Below, piece by piece: positions 40,705 to 49,961 of a DNA stretch of 64,000 nt; position 1 is the first letter of the stretch, and every line of letters starts with the position of its first letter. Position numbers and translations under genes: made by a program. The stretch comes from Candidatus Chlorohelix allophototropha (GTDB lineage: Bacteria > Chloroflexota > Chloroflexia > Chloroheliales > Chloroheliaceae). The stretch covers positions 434,001-498,000 of the forward strand of contig NZ_CP128399.1 in NCBI RefSeq assembly GCF_030389965.1, given 5' to 3'. The notes under the pieces were generated by a model. It saw nothing but the letters and a program-made list of their open reading frames with translations, was not told the DNA's origin and searched no databases.

Positions 40705-41626
40705 ACGCCTCGCACTCTTGTAAGCTACGTTTTAATTCTTCAAGATTTAGGTTTTGCCCGATGAATACCAGTTTGGGCTGAATTTCATTGCTATCTTCGA
40801 GGCATGTGAAAGCATACTGCCCGGCAACATACTGAAGCAGATACAAAGCAGATTCACCGAAAAATCTCACAAATCCTTTGGCGCGTATTATCTGCAAGGG
40901 CATTCGTAACAATAATGCTTCAAAACTCAGACGGTCAAACGGTTTGGTTAAAGCATGTTCCCAAGCATGAAAAGTCATGTGATTATGCTTGGCTTGCTCT
41001 TGAGGAACAACGTTGCTGGTAATTCGCTCAAAAATTAGGGAGGGGTCAATTTCGGCGTAACTGGTAGGATGAATGGTAGCGTGGGGGTTTAGTTTCTGGA
41101 GTTCTGCCAATGCTTTATCATAAATATCGCCTACCAAGAGGTCGCATTTGTTGAATATTAAAAGATCGGCGTACTGAACTTGTCTTTGTACCAGCGGCAT
41201 GGTTTGGGCAAGGTCGTAAAAGCGCAAACCGTCCACCACCGAAACCACTGCGGCAGGATAAATTCTGCGCAATAAGCCGGGCATCGTAAGCTGATCTAGC
41301 AAATCCAGCGCATCTGCTACGCCGCTCGCCTCGATGATAATCAAGTCAAGCTCATACGCCATTGTCATTTCTAGAATATCAACCACTAATTCGCGGCTAA
41401 CGGTGCAGCAGGCACACCCGCCGCTGAGTTGCATCATGGTTATCTGTTCATTCCCACGCTGCGCTGCGCCTACCAAAAGCGCATCAACATTGACCGCGCC
41501 GAAATCGTTCACCAATAAGCCGACTTTCAAGCTTTGTTCGCGACAATAACCCAGCAACTTTTGTAGCAGGGTGGTTTTGCCGCTACCTAGAAATCCAGTC
41601 AATAGATATACCGGTAAACGCTTCAT
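40703..41626 (-). CDS. CobW/COG0523-family GTPase (metal chaperone)
   Basis: This G3E-type P-loop GTPase of 307 residues has Walker A GFLGSGKTTLL at the N-terminus, the GGCACCTVS metal-binding CxCC motif (residues 69-77), FNKCD as the base-recognition NKxD and a C-terminal CobW domain (MTFHAWEHALTKPFDRLSFEALL). The family delivers zinc or cobalt to client proteins. It is the last gene of the tyrS operon, 5 bases after the RNase H-like gene. Confidence 0.9.
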   Translation of the reverse strand: MKRLPVYLLTGFLGSGKTTLLQKLLGYCREQSLKVGLLVNDFGAVNVDALLVGAAQRGNEQITMMQLSGGCACCTVSRELVVDILEMTMAYELDLIIIEASGVADALDLLDQLTMPGLLRRIYPAAVVSVVDGLRFYDLAQTMPLVQRQVQYADLLIFNKCDLLVGDIYDKALAELQKLNPHATIHPTSYAEIDPSLIFERITSNVVPQEQAKHNHMTFHAWEHALTKPFDRLSFEALLLRMPLQIIRAKGFVRFFGESALYLLQYVAGQYAFTCLEDSNEIQPKLVFIGQNLNLEELKRSLQECEA

Positions 41627-41631
41627 TTTAG

Positions 41632-42063
41632 CTAATGACCGAGCAAGCGCACGCTGTTGGAACGATCATGCCAATTGAGGGAGGTTGCCTTGAAACGTTT
41701 TGATAGTTCCAAAGCTCTGCGATGCAGCGGTTCAAGTTTGGGGTCTTTGACTTTCCACGCCCCTTTTAGCTGTTGAATAACTAAGTTGCTATCCCCCCAA
41801 ACTCGCACACTATAGGTCGAAGGCTGTTTGCCGGCGCGCTCAATAGTTTCTACCAGATCGGCTAAGCCACTGATAAGGGCGGTATATTCAGCCTGATTGT
41901 TGGTCATATTGTCGCCAAATTGAATCCGGCTTTCTAGTCTTTCTTTGCCTTTGCGGGTTTTAAGGTGATAACTGCCATAGCCCCGACCGGGGTTAGGGTC
42001 TGCCCCACCATCGAAGGTGAGAATGTAATCATATTCATTTATTTCAGCTATGTTATTGCTCAT
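41632..42063 (-). CDS. RNase HI-like protein
   Basis: The 143-residue RNase H fold shows the first three catalytic acidic residues in FDGGADPNPG, NNQAEYTAL and VWGDSNLV. The C-terminal motif usually ends N-x-A-D; here it reads SNSVRLLGH and then stops, so the fourth Asp is replaced by Arg. Start ATG 42063 overlaps the upstream hydrolase stop (ATGA), which fits coupling; the frame to 42105 is not supported. It may degrade RNA-DNA hybrids, or be impaired. Confidence 0.82.
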   Translation of the reverse strand: MSNNIAEINEYDYILTFDGGADPNPGRGYGSYHLKTRKGKERLESRIQFGDNMTNNQAEYTALISGLADLVETIERAGKQPSTYSVRVWGDSNLVIQQLKGAWKVKDPKLEPLHRRALELSKRFKATSLNWHDRSNSVRLLGH

Positions 42064-42797
42064 TTTCGTAAATCCTTGCGCCCTTCCTCTAACTTTTCCA
42101 GCCAATTCAAGGTTAGCTTTACCGCCTGTGCCATATTGTTCTGGTATGCAGCTTGTTGCTCTTCCTCATTAGATATGGCTGGTACAGGTTCGTAACTGTG
42201 ACCCGTTCCCTTTAAAATCTCGTATTGGGCGGGAACAGGCAAATTCCGACAAAATTCATCCAGTTCATCTGGGCTGGAGTAAGGGTCATGCTCGCCTTGT
42301 ATCGCCAGAAAAGGGCTTTTCAGGTTATTAATCCGGTCTTGCCAGTACCATTCGGTGTGTTCAGTATTGTGTAGTATCAACCCAAGACAGCCAAGCCCGC
42401 TGATTTTATCAGCATATTCGGGCTGGAGGGTAAAATGTAAGGCTACTACTCCGCCGACAGATTTCCCGATTAGGTATAAACGTTTTGGCTTGATTTCCTT
42501 ACCGAAGCCTTGCAAGAAGTTATATGCTCCCAGCAGGTCATCCAACCCATCGGTTAATTCATCAAATTTCTGAATGCTATCTTGCTTTACATAACGAAAA
42601 TCAAAGCGTAAGGCAGTCAATCCCAGCTCCGCCGCTCCGGTACACAGGCTTATAGATGGCTCACTATCCTTATTGTATGCGCTACCGTGCAATACAATAA
42701 CGGCAGCATTAGTGGCGCGGCGAGTTGGGGGATGCCAGACACCCTCTAATTCTACCGCACCGCTACCAGATGGGAAAGTTACTGCGATTTGCTCCAT
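42060..42797 (-). CDS. Alpha/beta hydrolase (dienelactone hydrolase-like)
   Basis: The 245-residue protein has oxyanion region VIVLHGSAYNKDSE, nucleophile elbow LIGKSVGGVVALH (Ser in GKSVGG), acid in QGEHDPYSS and His in GTGHSYEP. The substrate is unknown. It overlaps the tyrS stop (TAATG) and the RNase H start (ATGA), so the four genes form a translationally coupled operon. Confidence 0.88.
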   Translation of the reverse strand: MEQIAVTFPSGSGAVELEGVWHPPTRRATNAAVIVLHGSAYNKDSEPSISLCTGAAELGLTALRFDFRYVKQDSIQKFDELTDGLDDLLGAYNFLQGFGKEIKPKRLYLIGKSVGGVVALHFTLQPEYADKISGLGCLGLILHNTEHTEWYWQDRINNLKSPFLAIQGEHDPYSSPDELDEFCRNLPVPAQYEILKGTGHSYEPVPAISNEEEQQAAYQNNMAQAVKLTLNWLEKLEEGRKDLRK

Positions 42798-44833
42798 TAC
42801 AACTTTATCTTCAAAAACTGGCGATTACCGCGCTGAATCACCATGCCATCTTGAAGTGTGATTCGCGCTTTAGCATCGGTTACTTTCTCACCATTTATGC
42901 GAATACCGCCTTCGGTTGCGGTGCGCTGTGCATCTTTATTGCTGGTTGCCAATCCGTTCTTTACTAGTAACTCCTGCAATACCACTTCAGAAATTCCGGT
43001 TTCAGGCGTGAAAATTGGCATATCTTCAGGCATTTCGCGGCGTTGATGCACTTGCTCAAAATCCCGTTGCGCTTCTGTTGCTGCCTCAGTGCCATGATAT
43101 TGCTCTGTCAAGGTGTATGCTAACTTTTTCTTCAGTAGCATGGGATTTTCGCCCGAATCGAGTTGTTGCTTCATAGCGTCAAGGTCATCTAGCGGCACTT
43201 TGGTTAGCACCTCAAAATATTCCAGAATCAACTCGTCGATAGTGCGCAGCATTTTTGCATACATATCTTTGGGCGGTTCACTGATGTAAACCCCATTGCC
43301 CTGACTGGTACTCATCTTGCGACCATCAGTTCCATTGATCATGGCATTACACATAACGCTCTGAGGCGCTTGCCCATAACGCTCTTGCAAGAGACGCCCC
43401 GCCATCATGTTGAACAGTTGGTCGGTGCCGCCTATTTCTACATCAGAATTTATCATCACCGAGTCATAGCCCTGTAATACCGGATAGACGATTTCTTGCA
43501 AGCTGATAGGTTTTCCGGCATCCCAACGTTCGCGGAAGTTATCACGCTCAATCATTTGGGCAACGGTAAAATTGGTCATGAGGATGATGCCCTCTTTAAA
43601 AGGCATATTGCCAAACCAATCGAGATTATTGCGCCATTCTACTTTGCTTTCATCCAGAATCTTGCTGATTTGCTGGCGATAAGTGCGCGTGTTTTCTGCT
43701 ACTTGATCGGGTGTAAGCATGGGGCGGGTGCTGGTTTTATCACTGGCATCCCCGATTTGCCCGGTAAATTGCCCGATTATAAGCACAATCTGGTGTCCTA
43801 AATCCTGAAACTGGCGCAATTTTTGCAGCGTTACGCTACGCCCAATATGGATAAGCGGTCCCGTTGGATCAATGCCTAACTTAACGCGCAACTGTTTACC
43901 ACTGCGCAACTTGGCTTCCAATTCCTCGCGCGTTACAATTTGCGCCACGCCACGAGTCAGCAATTCATCTATTTTATCGCGCTCTCGTTTAAGTCCGGTA
44001 ATAATGGTAGGACTACTCATTTTATCGCTCCTGCTCTCGGTGTGAATTTCCCAAAGGTAAGATGGTTGCTGCCGATTTACCACAAAAGTTTGGCACTGTG
44101 CCCCTAGATGTTCAGTTAGCAGCTTTGCCAACTCTTCCGCAGCTTGGCGCACCTCATTACCGTTTAAACTTTCAAAGCCATCTATCGGGAAGAAAATGTT
44201 CTGGCTATTTTCATCCACGCGGGCTTTACGACCTTGCCGCCAAACCCAACGGCGGGTGCGTACTTCAGCCTCATCTATATATGCGATTTCCCCGGCGGGT
44301 AATTTTTCAATCTGTCCCTCATCGCCATCGGGCGGGGAAAAAACATCATCACTATGGGAAAGCCTTACCGCTAAATCGCCCACCAAACGGTCAAGATCAT
44401 GTCCACCCATCGGAATAGCATAGCGTACCGAAACCGCATTTGCGATATTGATAGCAGGATTAATCGAGGGTAAATCCTGTCCTTTCACCACTCGCCGCAA
44501 CAACGCTTCTGAGGATGATTGGAAATCACCGGGCTTTATGCCTGCTAATCGGAAAGCTTCTCGCCACCGCGCAATATAAGGATGACTGGTAAGATTCGCC
44601 GTATCATCGTTAAAATGGCTGCGTGCTTCCTGCATGGCTTCGAGAAGCAATCGGTAAGATAATTCTTGCACCCGGTTATTATCAAGCCCTGCCGCGATTA
44701 CCCCACCAACAATATAATCAGGAAACTTTTCAAAAACCTGTGCCGCAACGCTGAATCGCATACTTTGCTTATCCTTGTGCAAATAAAATTGACCGCAACC
44801 TATAGAGCTACGGTCTTGGGAAATACTTTTCAA
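42797..44833 (-). CDS. tyrS: Tyrosyl-tRNA synthetase fused to an N-terminal B3/4 tRNA-editing-type domain
   Basis: The 678-residue protein is unusually long. Residues 272-678 are a complete bacterial TyrRS: HIGRS (HIGH motif), GIDPTGPLIHIG, VEIGGTDQLFNMMAGR, KMSTS (KMSKS motif) and a C-terminal S4 domain. Residues about 25-250 are a B3/4 domain (FPDYIVGGVIAAGLDN, ANAVSVRYAIPMGGHDLDR), the editing module of PheRS beta that clears Tyr-tRNA(Phe); stand-alone versions exist. The two are in one open frame with no stop. An internal ribosome site and ATG at 44020 would yield TyrRS alone. It heads the operon tyrS-hydrolase-RNase H-CobW. Confidence 0.9.
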   Translation of the reverse strand: MKSISQDRSSIGCGQFYLHKDKQSMRFSVAAQVFEKFPDYIVGGVIAAGLDNNRVQELSYRLLLEAMQEARSHFNDDTANLTSHPYIARWREAFRLAGIKPGDFQSSSEALLRRVVKGQDLPSINPAINIANAVSVRYAIPMGGHDLDRLVGDLAVRLSHSDDVFSPPDGDEGQIEKLPAGEIAYIDEAEVRTRRWVWRQGRKARVDENSQNIFFPIDGFESLNGNEVRQAAEELAKLLTEHLGAQCQTFVVNRQQPSYLWEIHTESRSDKMSSPTIITGLKRERDKIDELLTRGVAQIVTREELEAKLRSGKQLRVKLGIDPTGPLIHIGRSVTLQKLRQFQDLGHQIVLIIGQFTGQIGDASDKTSTRPMLTPDQVAENTRTYRQQISKILDESKVEWRNNLDWFGNMPFKEGIILMTNFTVAQMIERDNFRERWDAGKPISLQEIVYPVLQGYDSVMINSDVEIGGTDQLFNMMAGRLLQERYGQAPQSVMCNAMINGTDGRKMSTSQGNGVYISEPPKDMYAKMLRTIDELILEYFEVLTKVPLDDLDAMKQQLDSGENPMLLKKKLAYTLTEQYHGTEAATEAQRDFEQVHQRREMPEDMPIFTPETGISEVVLQELLVKNGLATSNKDAQRTATEGGIRINGEKVTDAKARITLQDGMVIQRGNRQFLKIKL
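44018..44032 (-). promoter_or_regulatory. Internal ribosome site and start for stand-alone TyrRS
   Basis: On the minus strand AGGAGCG lies about 5 bases before ATG 44020, inside the fused frame. Initiation here gives a 407-residue protein, the normal TyrRS length. Confidence 0.7.
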
Positions 44834-45026
44834 TGGGCGGAAACTAGGCGGAATATTTTCTCACCTACAACATTTTCTAGCTCAAGTTTCATAACTGCTA
44901 GAAAAACCGTTGAATCTTCCGGAACAAAAGTATATCCTGTTATCGGCAAATACGTCAACCCAATTTTATTTTATTGTTTTCACAAAACCAGTTTGAGAGG
45001 TGGGTTTAAGCCCTGCTTATTGTTTG

Positions 45027-47156
45027 CTAATCTTGGGACACCACTTGGATAATTTGTTCAAGGGAGGACAAGTTGAAGGGTTTGTACAATATTCCTGCAA
45101 AGCCGTATTCCTCGTAATGTGCCATTACCGGGTCGGTTGAGTAGCCGCTGGAGACCACTACTTTTGCCTTTGGGTCTAACTTTAGCAGCTTCTGGGTTGC
45201 TTCTTTTCCACCAACCCCACCCGGTATTGTCAGATCCATAATCACCACCTTGTATGGGCGACCTTCCTCCAACGCTTTCTGATATTCCTCAATTGCTAAG
45301 TTGCCATCCTCCACCGTGCTCACCTGATAACCTTTTCTAGTCAGTGCCTTGGTAGCCACCTCTCTGATCATGACTTCATCATCCATAATCAGTACCCGTA
45401 AATGTTTATCCTTCTGGGTATCCTTTGGCGGCACCTCAATCGCTTTTTCTTTTAATTCTTGATTGGATTTAGGCAGGTAAAGTGTCATAGTAGTGCCTTT
45501 ACCCGGCTCACTTTCAACCAGAATTTGCCCATCATGTTTTCGAATAATGGAGTAGCACACTGCTAAACCCATCCCGCTGTTATGGGCTTTAGTGCTGAAG
45601 TAAGGGTTGAAGATTTTATCCATCACATCCGGCTTTATCCCATAGCCCTGATCTTGCACTCGAATCTTAACAAAGTCTCCGGCTTCCAGCAGTGGTACGC
45701 TTCCGGCAGTGAGCGTAACATTCGCTGCTTCCACCGACACCTTGCCACCTTCCGGCATAGCTTGTGCAGCGTTGAGCACTAGGTTCTGGATAACCTGACT
45801 GATCTGACCCGGGTCAACCTCAACTGCCCAGAGAGAAGAGGGAATATCAAAATTCCCTTCTACCCTAGAGCCGTGAAGCACAAAATGGGCGGTTTCTAGA
45901 ATGATTTCGTTGAGCCGCGCGGTTTGTTTGACAGGTGCGCCTCCTATGGCAAAGGTGAGTAACTGCTTAGCTAGGTCTCTGGCGCGCATAGTAGCGGCTT
46001 CCGCTGCCTTGAGGGAATTATAGGCATCCTGAGAGGGATTTAAATCATTCCTTGCTAAAGCGATATTGCCATTGATACCGGTCAGAATATTGTTAAAATC
46101 ATGGGCAATACCACCCGCCAGTACGCCGAGGGATTCCAAATTGTTAGCTTTGAGACGTTCCTCGTCAATTTTGCGCCTTTCGGTAACGTCATGGAAAATG
46201 AGAACCGCACCGAGGGAGTTATTGTGTTGTTGTCCCGGTATGAGCGAGATAGTATAGTTGACATAACATTCCTTATCGGTGCGGCTTAACAGTGTAAAAT
46301 CCTCGGCGCTGGTGATAACTGGTTTATCGGGTTTGAGATTTTGGAAGGGGGCTTGGGTGGGAAATCTGGTTTTGTGATCAAGTAGACAAAATACTTCGGC
46401 TAGTGGCATACCTCTAGCTTCCACCTGTGTCCACCCGGTGAGTTTCTCGGCGACATTATTAATAAGCTCGATGTGTCCGGTGCGCCCGATGGTGATGATG
46501 CCCTCACCGCTGGAGTCGAGGGTGATAGCCAGCTTTTCTTTCTCCATTTCTAGGGCTAGGTTAGCATATTCTAACTCTCGGTTGCGTCCTTGGATACTAA
46601 CGATAAAATGCTGTATTTCCTGGCTGAAAAAAGAAGCCACTAACCCGACTGTGACCAGCACTGTCAGTGTTAAGGAGACGAGTATTTGCATATCCTCCGA
46701 ATGCTCGGTGCGGTAGATTTCGAGCTGTGGGATACCCACCAGTAATAGCCACAGGCTATCGGCAACTGCAAGCCCCATAACCAGACTCACCGTGCGTTTG
46801 GAAAGCATTATCCCGGCTAAGGCTACCGGAACTGCTAGCAAAGAGGGGGCGGCTCCTGCCGATACAATTTCACCGGTAGGCATGATGGAGAGGATATGTA
46901 AAACAACAAATAAAGTTGCTACCAGTGAAGGGGCTACCAACCGGACTTTGCCCTTGCGGTTAAGAAAATAGATGAACAATAGTAATGCAACCATCACCAC
47001 TACTATTATTCCCAGCAGATAGGTGCCGCTAAATATAACTGTCCCGATGTTGAGTAGCGTTATGGTCAGTAAGATTAAGATAAACCAGTTTAGCAAACGC
47101 CCCCGGCGAGCATCATCTGGATTTGAAGCCCGGCAGGTCAGCAACCAATCAAGCAT
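45027..47156 (-). CDS. Hybrid sensor histidine kinase with C-terminal receiver
   Basis: The 709-residue protein has about six transmembrane helices (residues 20-185), a coiled linker, a PAS domain (about 210-330; LDSSGEGIITIGRTG), a phosphoacceptor helix with His in GGIAHDFNNILTG, an HATPase domain (QNLVLNAAQAMPEGG, VQDQGYGIKPD, GMGLAV) and a receiver domain (from LRVLIMDDE, phospho-Asp in VVIMDLTIPGG, Lys in LYKPF). AGGAG precedes ATG 47156. No cognate regulator is adjacent, and the input signal is unknown. Confidence 0.92.
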   Translation of the reverse strand: MLDWLLTCRASNPDDARRGRLLNWFILILLTITLLNIGTVIFSGTYLLGIIVVVMVALLLFIYFLNRKGKVRLVAPSLVATLFVVLHILSIMPTGEIVSAGAAPSLLAVPVALAGIMLSKRTVSLVMGLAVADSLWLLLVGIPQLEIYRTEHSEDMQILVSLTLTVLVTVGLVASFFSQEIQHFIVSIQGRNRELEYANLALEMEKEKLAITLDSSGEGIITIGRTGHIELINNVAEKLTGWTQVEARGMPLAEVFCLLDHKTRFPTQAPFQNLKPDKPVITSAEDFTLLSRTDKECYVNYTISLIPGQQHNNSLGAVLIFHDVTERRKIDEERLKANNLESLGVLAGGIAHDFNNILTGINGNIALARNDLNPSQDAYNSLKAAEAATMRARDLAKQLLTFAIGGAPVKQTARLNEIILETAHFVLHGSRVEGNFDIPSSLWAVEVDPGQISQVIQNLVLNAAQAMPEGGKVSVEAANVTLTAGSVPLLEAGDFVKIRVQDQGYGIKPDVMDKIFNPYFSTKAHNSGMGLAVCYSIIRKHDGQILVESEPGKGTTMTLYLPKSNQELKEKAIEVPPKDTQKDKHLRVLIMDDEVMIREVATKALTRKGYQVSTVEDGNLAIEEYQKALEEGRPYKVVIMDLTIPGGVGGKEATQKLLKLDPKAKVVVSSGYSTDPVMAHYEEYGFAGILYKPFNLSSLEQIIQVVSQD

Positions 47157-47413
47157 GTAGTTCTCCTGCGGCTGGCAACTCTGGGCTGAGACGCGCGAGA
47201 TAAAAATTACACCCGAAATTCTGAACGGGATTAATTAATCCCTGTTTAATAATACAACCTAAGTATTACATTACCCATTAAATTATTCACAGATGGGAAA
47301 ATCCGTTGCAAATTCTAGTTTGTTTTATTTTGAAGTATCCTTCCTAAACCTCTTTTACGGTATAATAGCTTTGCTTCCTATTATTAACACCGTTATCATA
47401 TCGCCGATATTTT

Positions 47414-47494
47414 ATGGCAAAAGAAAGCATGCCTGAACAAGCTCTAATAAAAGCACGCCGCTGCCTGAATATAACGGAAGAGTTCATCCTATGA
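47414..47494 (+). CDS. Possible 26-codon leader ORF overlapping the TIR gene
   Basis: ATG 47414 opens a frame ending in TGA at 47492-47494, which overlaps the TIR gene start as ATGA. The product starts MAKESMPEQALIK and ends EEFIL. No clear ribosome site precedes it; the internal ATG at codon 6 is an alternative. A TATAAT lies about 50 bases upstream. The rest of the gap 47157-47413 shows nothing else. Confidence 0.3.
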   Translation: MAKESMPEQALIKARRCLNITEEFIL

Positions 47495-48903
47495 CAGCTA
47501 CGGTAATGACGGTGGTAATTTGCGCTCCCGAAGACCAACCCATTCGGGATGAGCTTCTCCAGTTCTTTTCACCCCTTATACGGCAAGGCGATATTTCGGT
47601 TTGGCCCGAGCTTCAATTATTCTCGGATATGGCGCAAGTAAAAAAGCTGCTTTTAGAGAAGGCGCACCAAGCTGACCTACTTGTTTTTATCGTTAGCCCG
47701 GAATTTCTGGATGATGAGTTCTTTTACACTGAACTGATCAAGGGTTTGGTGGATGGTGGTACCTTGCGTATAATTCCCGTAATTCTCAAGGATTGTCTGT
47801 GGTGGGAAACACCCCTTGAAAAACTGAGCGTCTTGCCGAAGGAAGTCAATCAGAAGAAGGGCGAATTATTACCGGATTATTTGGGCAGAAAAACAAAGCG
47901 AGAGCGGGTTTTGTGCCAGGTTGGTCTTGACTTGTTGGTAGTAATCAAAGAGGCGCGAGTCAAGAAAGCGACACAACCGCCACCCCTACTTGCAGAAGCG
48001 GTAACAGAAACCAGACATTTGGATGCTGCCCTACCTTCCGAAGTAGAGGTGAACGAGCGTGTGCATTTGCTGGCGATGTTGCGTACTGAAACTTCCTTGG
48101 GTTTACGGGAATACTTGTCCAATATTGAAAAGCAAGAGGCTTTCGGCATCAAACCGGAGCAAGTGGTAACGCCGGGCAAAGTAGAAATAGAGTATCCCAA
48201 AGATACAGTCGGGCAAGTGTTACCCGTAGAATTATTGGTGCGGGTAAGCAGTAAGGATTTTGAGCTTGAAAAGAGCGAGGAACGAGTAACATTAACTCTA
48301 CAAAAGGATTCTATACCATGCATCTTTCCGCTCAAACCGCTAAAGCTTGGAACTCTTGAAATTAATTTGAAGGTGAGCAGCCTTGAGGAAGCGATGTTCT
48401 TTGAAACAATCCTTACAGCCGAGTGCGTTGTTACGGCGGAAACAGCTAGCTTCACAATAAAAGGAGCGAATAGTATCGGTGTTCTTCCTTCTATCACTCT
48501 CACGGAAGAACCTTTGAAAAAAGCCCACGAAGAAAAGGAGATTCTGGAACCACAATCCGCTAGATATATTTCACCCGCTACTCCACCTCAGTTTGAAATT
48601 CAAAGAGAGGGCAAATGGAAAGAACTGCCCTCCCTATCTCAAAATCCCTTTCCGCGTCCCAGTAGCCCACCGATGCCTATCCGTGCGGCACAAAAGCGCA
48701 GGCCCGTAATTGTAAACACTCTTGCAGCTATGTTTGCTACTTTCCTTGTGGCTGGTTTTTTACTAATAACTGTACTCTCTGGAAGCAATGGGAGCCCACC
48801 ACCGACAAGCGTTCCTTATATTACACCAACAAGAACTGTCCAGATTTCGCCAAGCCCATCAAACACGCCTCTTGTCAGGGCGACTACCACTGCCGGGGGG
48901 TAA
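47491..48903 (+). CDS. TIR-domain protein with C-terminal membrane anchor
   Basis: The 470-residue protein has an N-terminal TIR_2-type domain (1-140): VVICAPEDQPIRDEL, ADLLVFIVSPEFLDDEFFYTEL with a candidate catalytic Glu at residue 81, and RIIPVILKDCLWW. The middle (about 220-330) is predicted beta-rich and unrecognised. A Pro/Ser linker, one membrane helix (about 408-432, LAAMFATFLVAGFLLITVL) and a Thr/Pro/Ser-rich tail follow. Bacterial TIR domains often cleave NAD or sense abortive-infection signals; activity here is not shown. It is divergent from the histidine kinase. Confidence 0.8.
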   Translation: MTATVMTVVICAPEDQPIRDELLQFFSPLIRQGDISVWPELQLFSDMAQVKKLLLEKAHQADLLVFIVSPEFLDDEFFYTELIKGLVDGGTLRIIPVILKDCLWWETPLEKLSVLPKEVNQKKGELLPDYLGRKTKRERVLCQVGLDLLVVIKEARVKKATQPPPLLAEAVTETRHLDAALPSEVEVNERVHLLAMLRTETSLGLREYLSNIEKQEAFGIKPEQVVTPGKVEIEYPKDTVGQVLPVELLVRVSSKDFELEKSEERVTLTLQKDSIPCIFPLKPLKLGTLEINLKVSSLEEAMFFETILTAECVVTAETASFTIKGANSIGVLPSITLTEEPLKKAHEEKEILEPQSARYISPATPPQFEIQREGKWKELPSLSQNPFPRPSSPPMPIRAAQKRRPVIVNTLAAMFATFLVAGFLLITVLSGSNGSPPPTSVPYITPTRTVQISPSPSNTPLVRATTTAGG

Positions 48904-48956
48904 ATGAGCAGAAAACTGTCTGTCTCCATTCGTGGGTTAACCTATTATCAAATGAC

Positions 48957-49826
48957 TTATTTCTCCAAAAATATGGTCAATAAACGTCCCACTTCCTCAT
49001 ACACCTCTTCTTGCGGGTAGTGTCCAGAATTTTCGAAAGTGTGGACTGTATAGTTATGCAACGCGCCCTTCCATCTCGCTAATTCTTTTTTACGAAATGC
49101 AATATCACGAAGTCCCCACAAGATGAGAGTCGGTTTGTCCGCAATCTTATCAATTTGCGACCAAAGCTCTCCGAGCCATTTGCCAGAGCCTATTATTTCC
49201 TTGGGGAAAACCCAAGTTCCTTTACGTTCCGCCGGGATTTTTAGAGGTTCTACATAGTGGCGATGGATTTCTCGGGTCAATTTCGCCTTGTTTCCATAGA
49301 CTACCCAAATAAAAGTACGCGCAAAAAAATTAAATTGTTTAATCAAGAATCTGCCGATGAAACCTCCCATGAAACCGCTGAAAAGTTGGTAATACCAATC
49401 ATCATTGGTTTGCCAAAGCCATGTATTGAAAAGCACGATGCGCTTGACTCTTTCAGGATGAGCAATAGCATACGATAGCCCAATTGGCCCACCCCAATCA
49501 TTCACCACTAGGGTAATATCCTTAAGCTGGAGGTGTTCCATAAGTTGTTCAAAGTTTTTGGCATGGTCGATCGGAAGATATGACCAATCTGCCGGTTTGT
49601 CGGAGAGACCAAAACCAATGTGATCCATAGCAATGCAGCGGTGTGATTTTGATAGTTGCTTAATAAGATGTCGGTAAGAAAAAGACCAAATCGGGTTACC
49701 ATGCACCATCACAATTGGATCGCCTTTGCCTTCATCTACATAGTGTATATCTCCAACCTCACATTTGTAATAGTGGGGGGAAAAGGGGTATTCGTCGGTA
49801 TCGAGCCATGTGGGGTTAGTTTTCAT
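48957..49826 (-). CDS. Haloalkane dehalogenase-like alpha/beta hydrolase
   Basis: The protein has 289 residues from ATG 49826; the longer frame to 49937 has an unlikely hydrophobic lead. HGNPIWSFSYR holds the halide-stabilising Asn/Trp positions, VVNDWGGPIG holds an Asp nucleophile, LILWGLRDIAF a candidate acid and SGHYPQEE the His. An Asp nucleophile in NDWGG indicates dehalogenase rather than esterase chemistry, but related enzymes with other substrates exist. Confidence 0.8.
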   Translation of the reverse strand: MKTNPTWLDTDEYPFSPHYYKCEVGDIHYVDEGKGDPIVMVHGNPIWSFSYRHLIKQLSKSHRCIAMDHIGFGLSDKPADWSYLPIDHAKNFEQLMEHLQLKDITLVVNDWGGPIGLSYAIAHPERVKRIVLFNTWLWQTNDDWYYQLFSGFMGGFIGRFLIKQFNFFARTFIWVVYGNKAKLTREIHRHYVEPLKIPAERKGTWVFPKEIIGSGKWLGELWSQIDKIADKPTLILWGLRDIAFRKKELARWKGALHNYTVHTFENSGHYPQEEVYEEVGRLLTIFLEK

Positions 49827-49961
49827 AAGTTTCACTGAGCCTCTGTGTATAGTCAATCGTATTTTCAATATATTCTGGCAACTAAAAGGAAAGGGAAAAC
49901 AAAAACTGTAACTGTATGGTAAAAAGGAAGAAACCAAACAAGCTTAACTACCCAAGCTAGC

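Noticed and set aside
47344-47538. 64-codon minus-strand frame between the kinase and TIR genes
   Set aside because: It crosses the TIR gene start, lacks a ribosome site and has a composition typical of chance frames.
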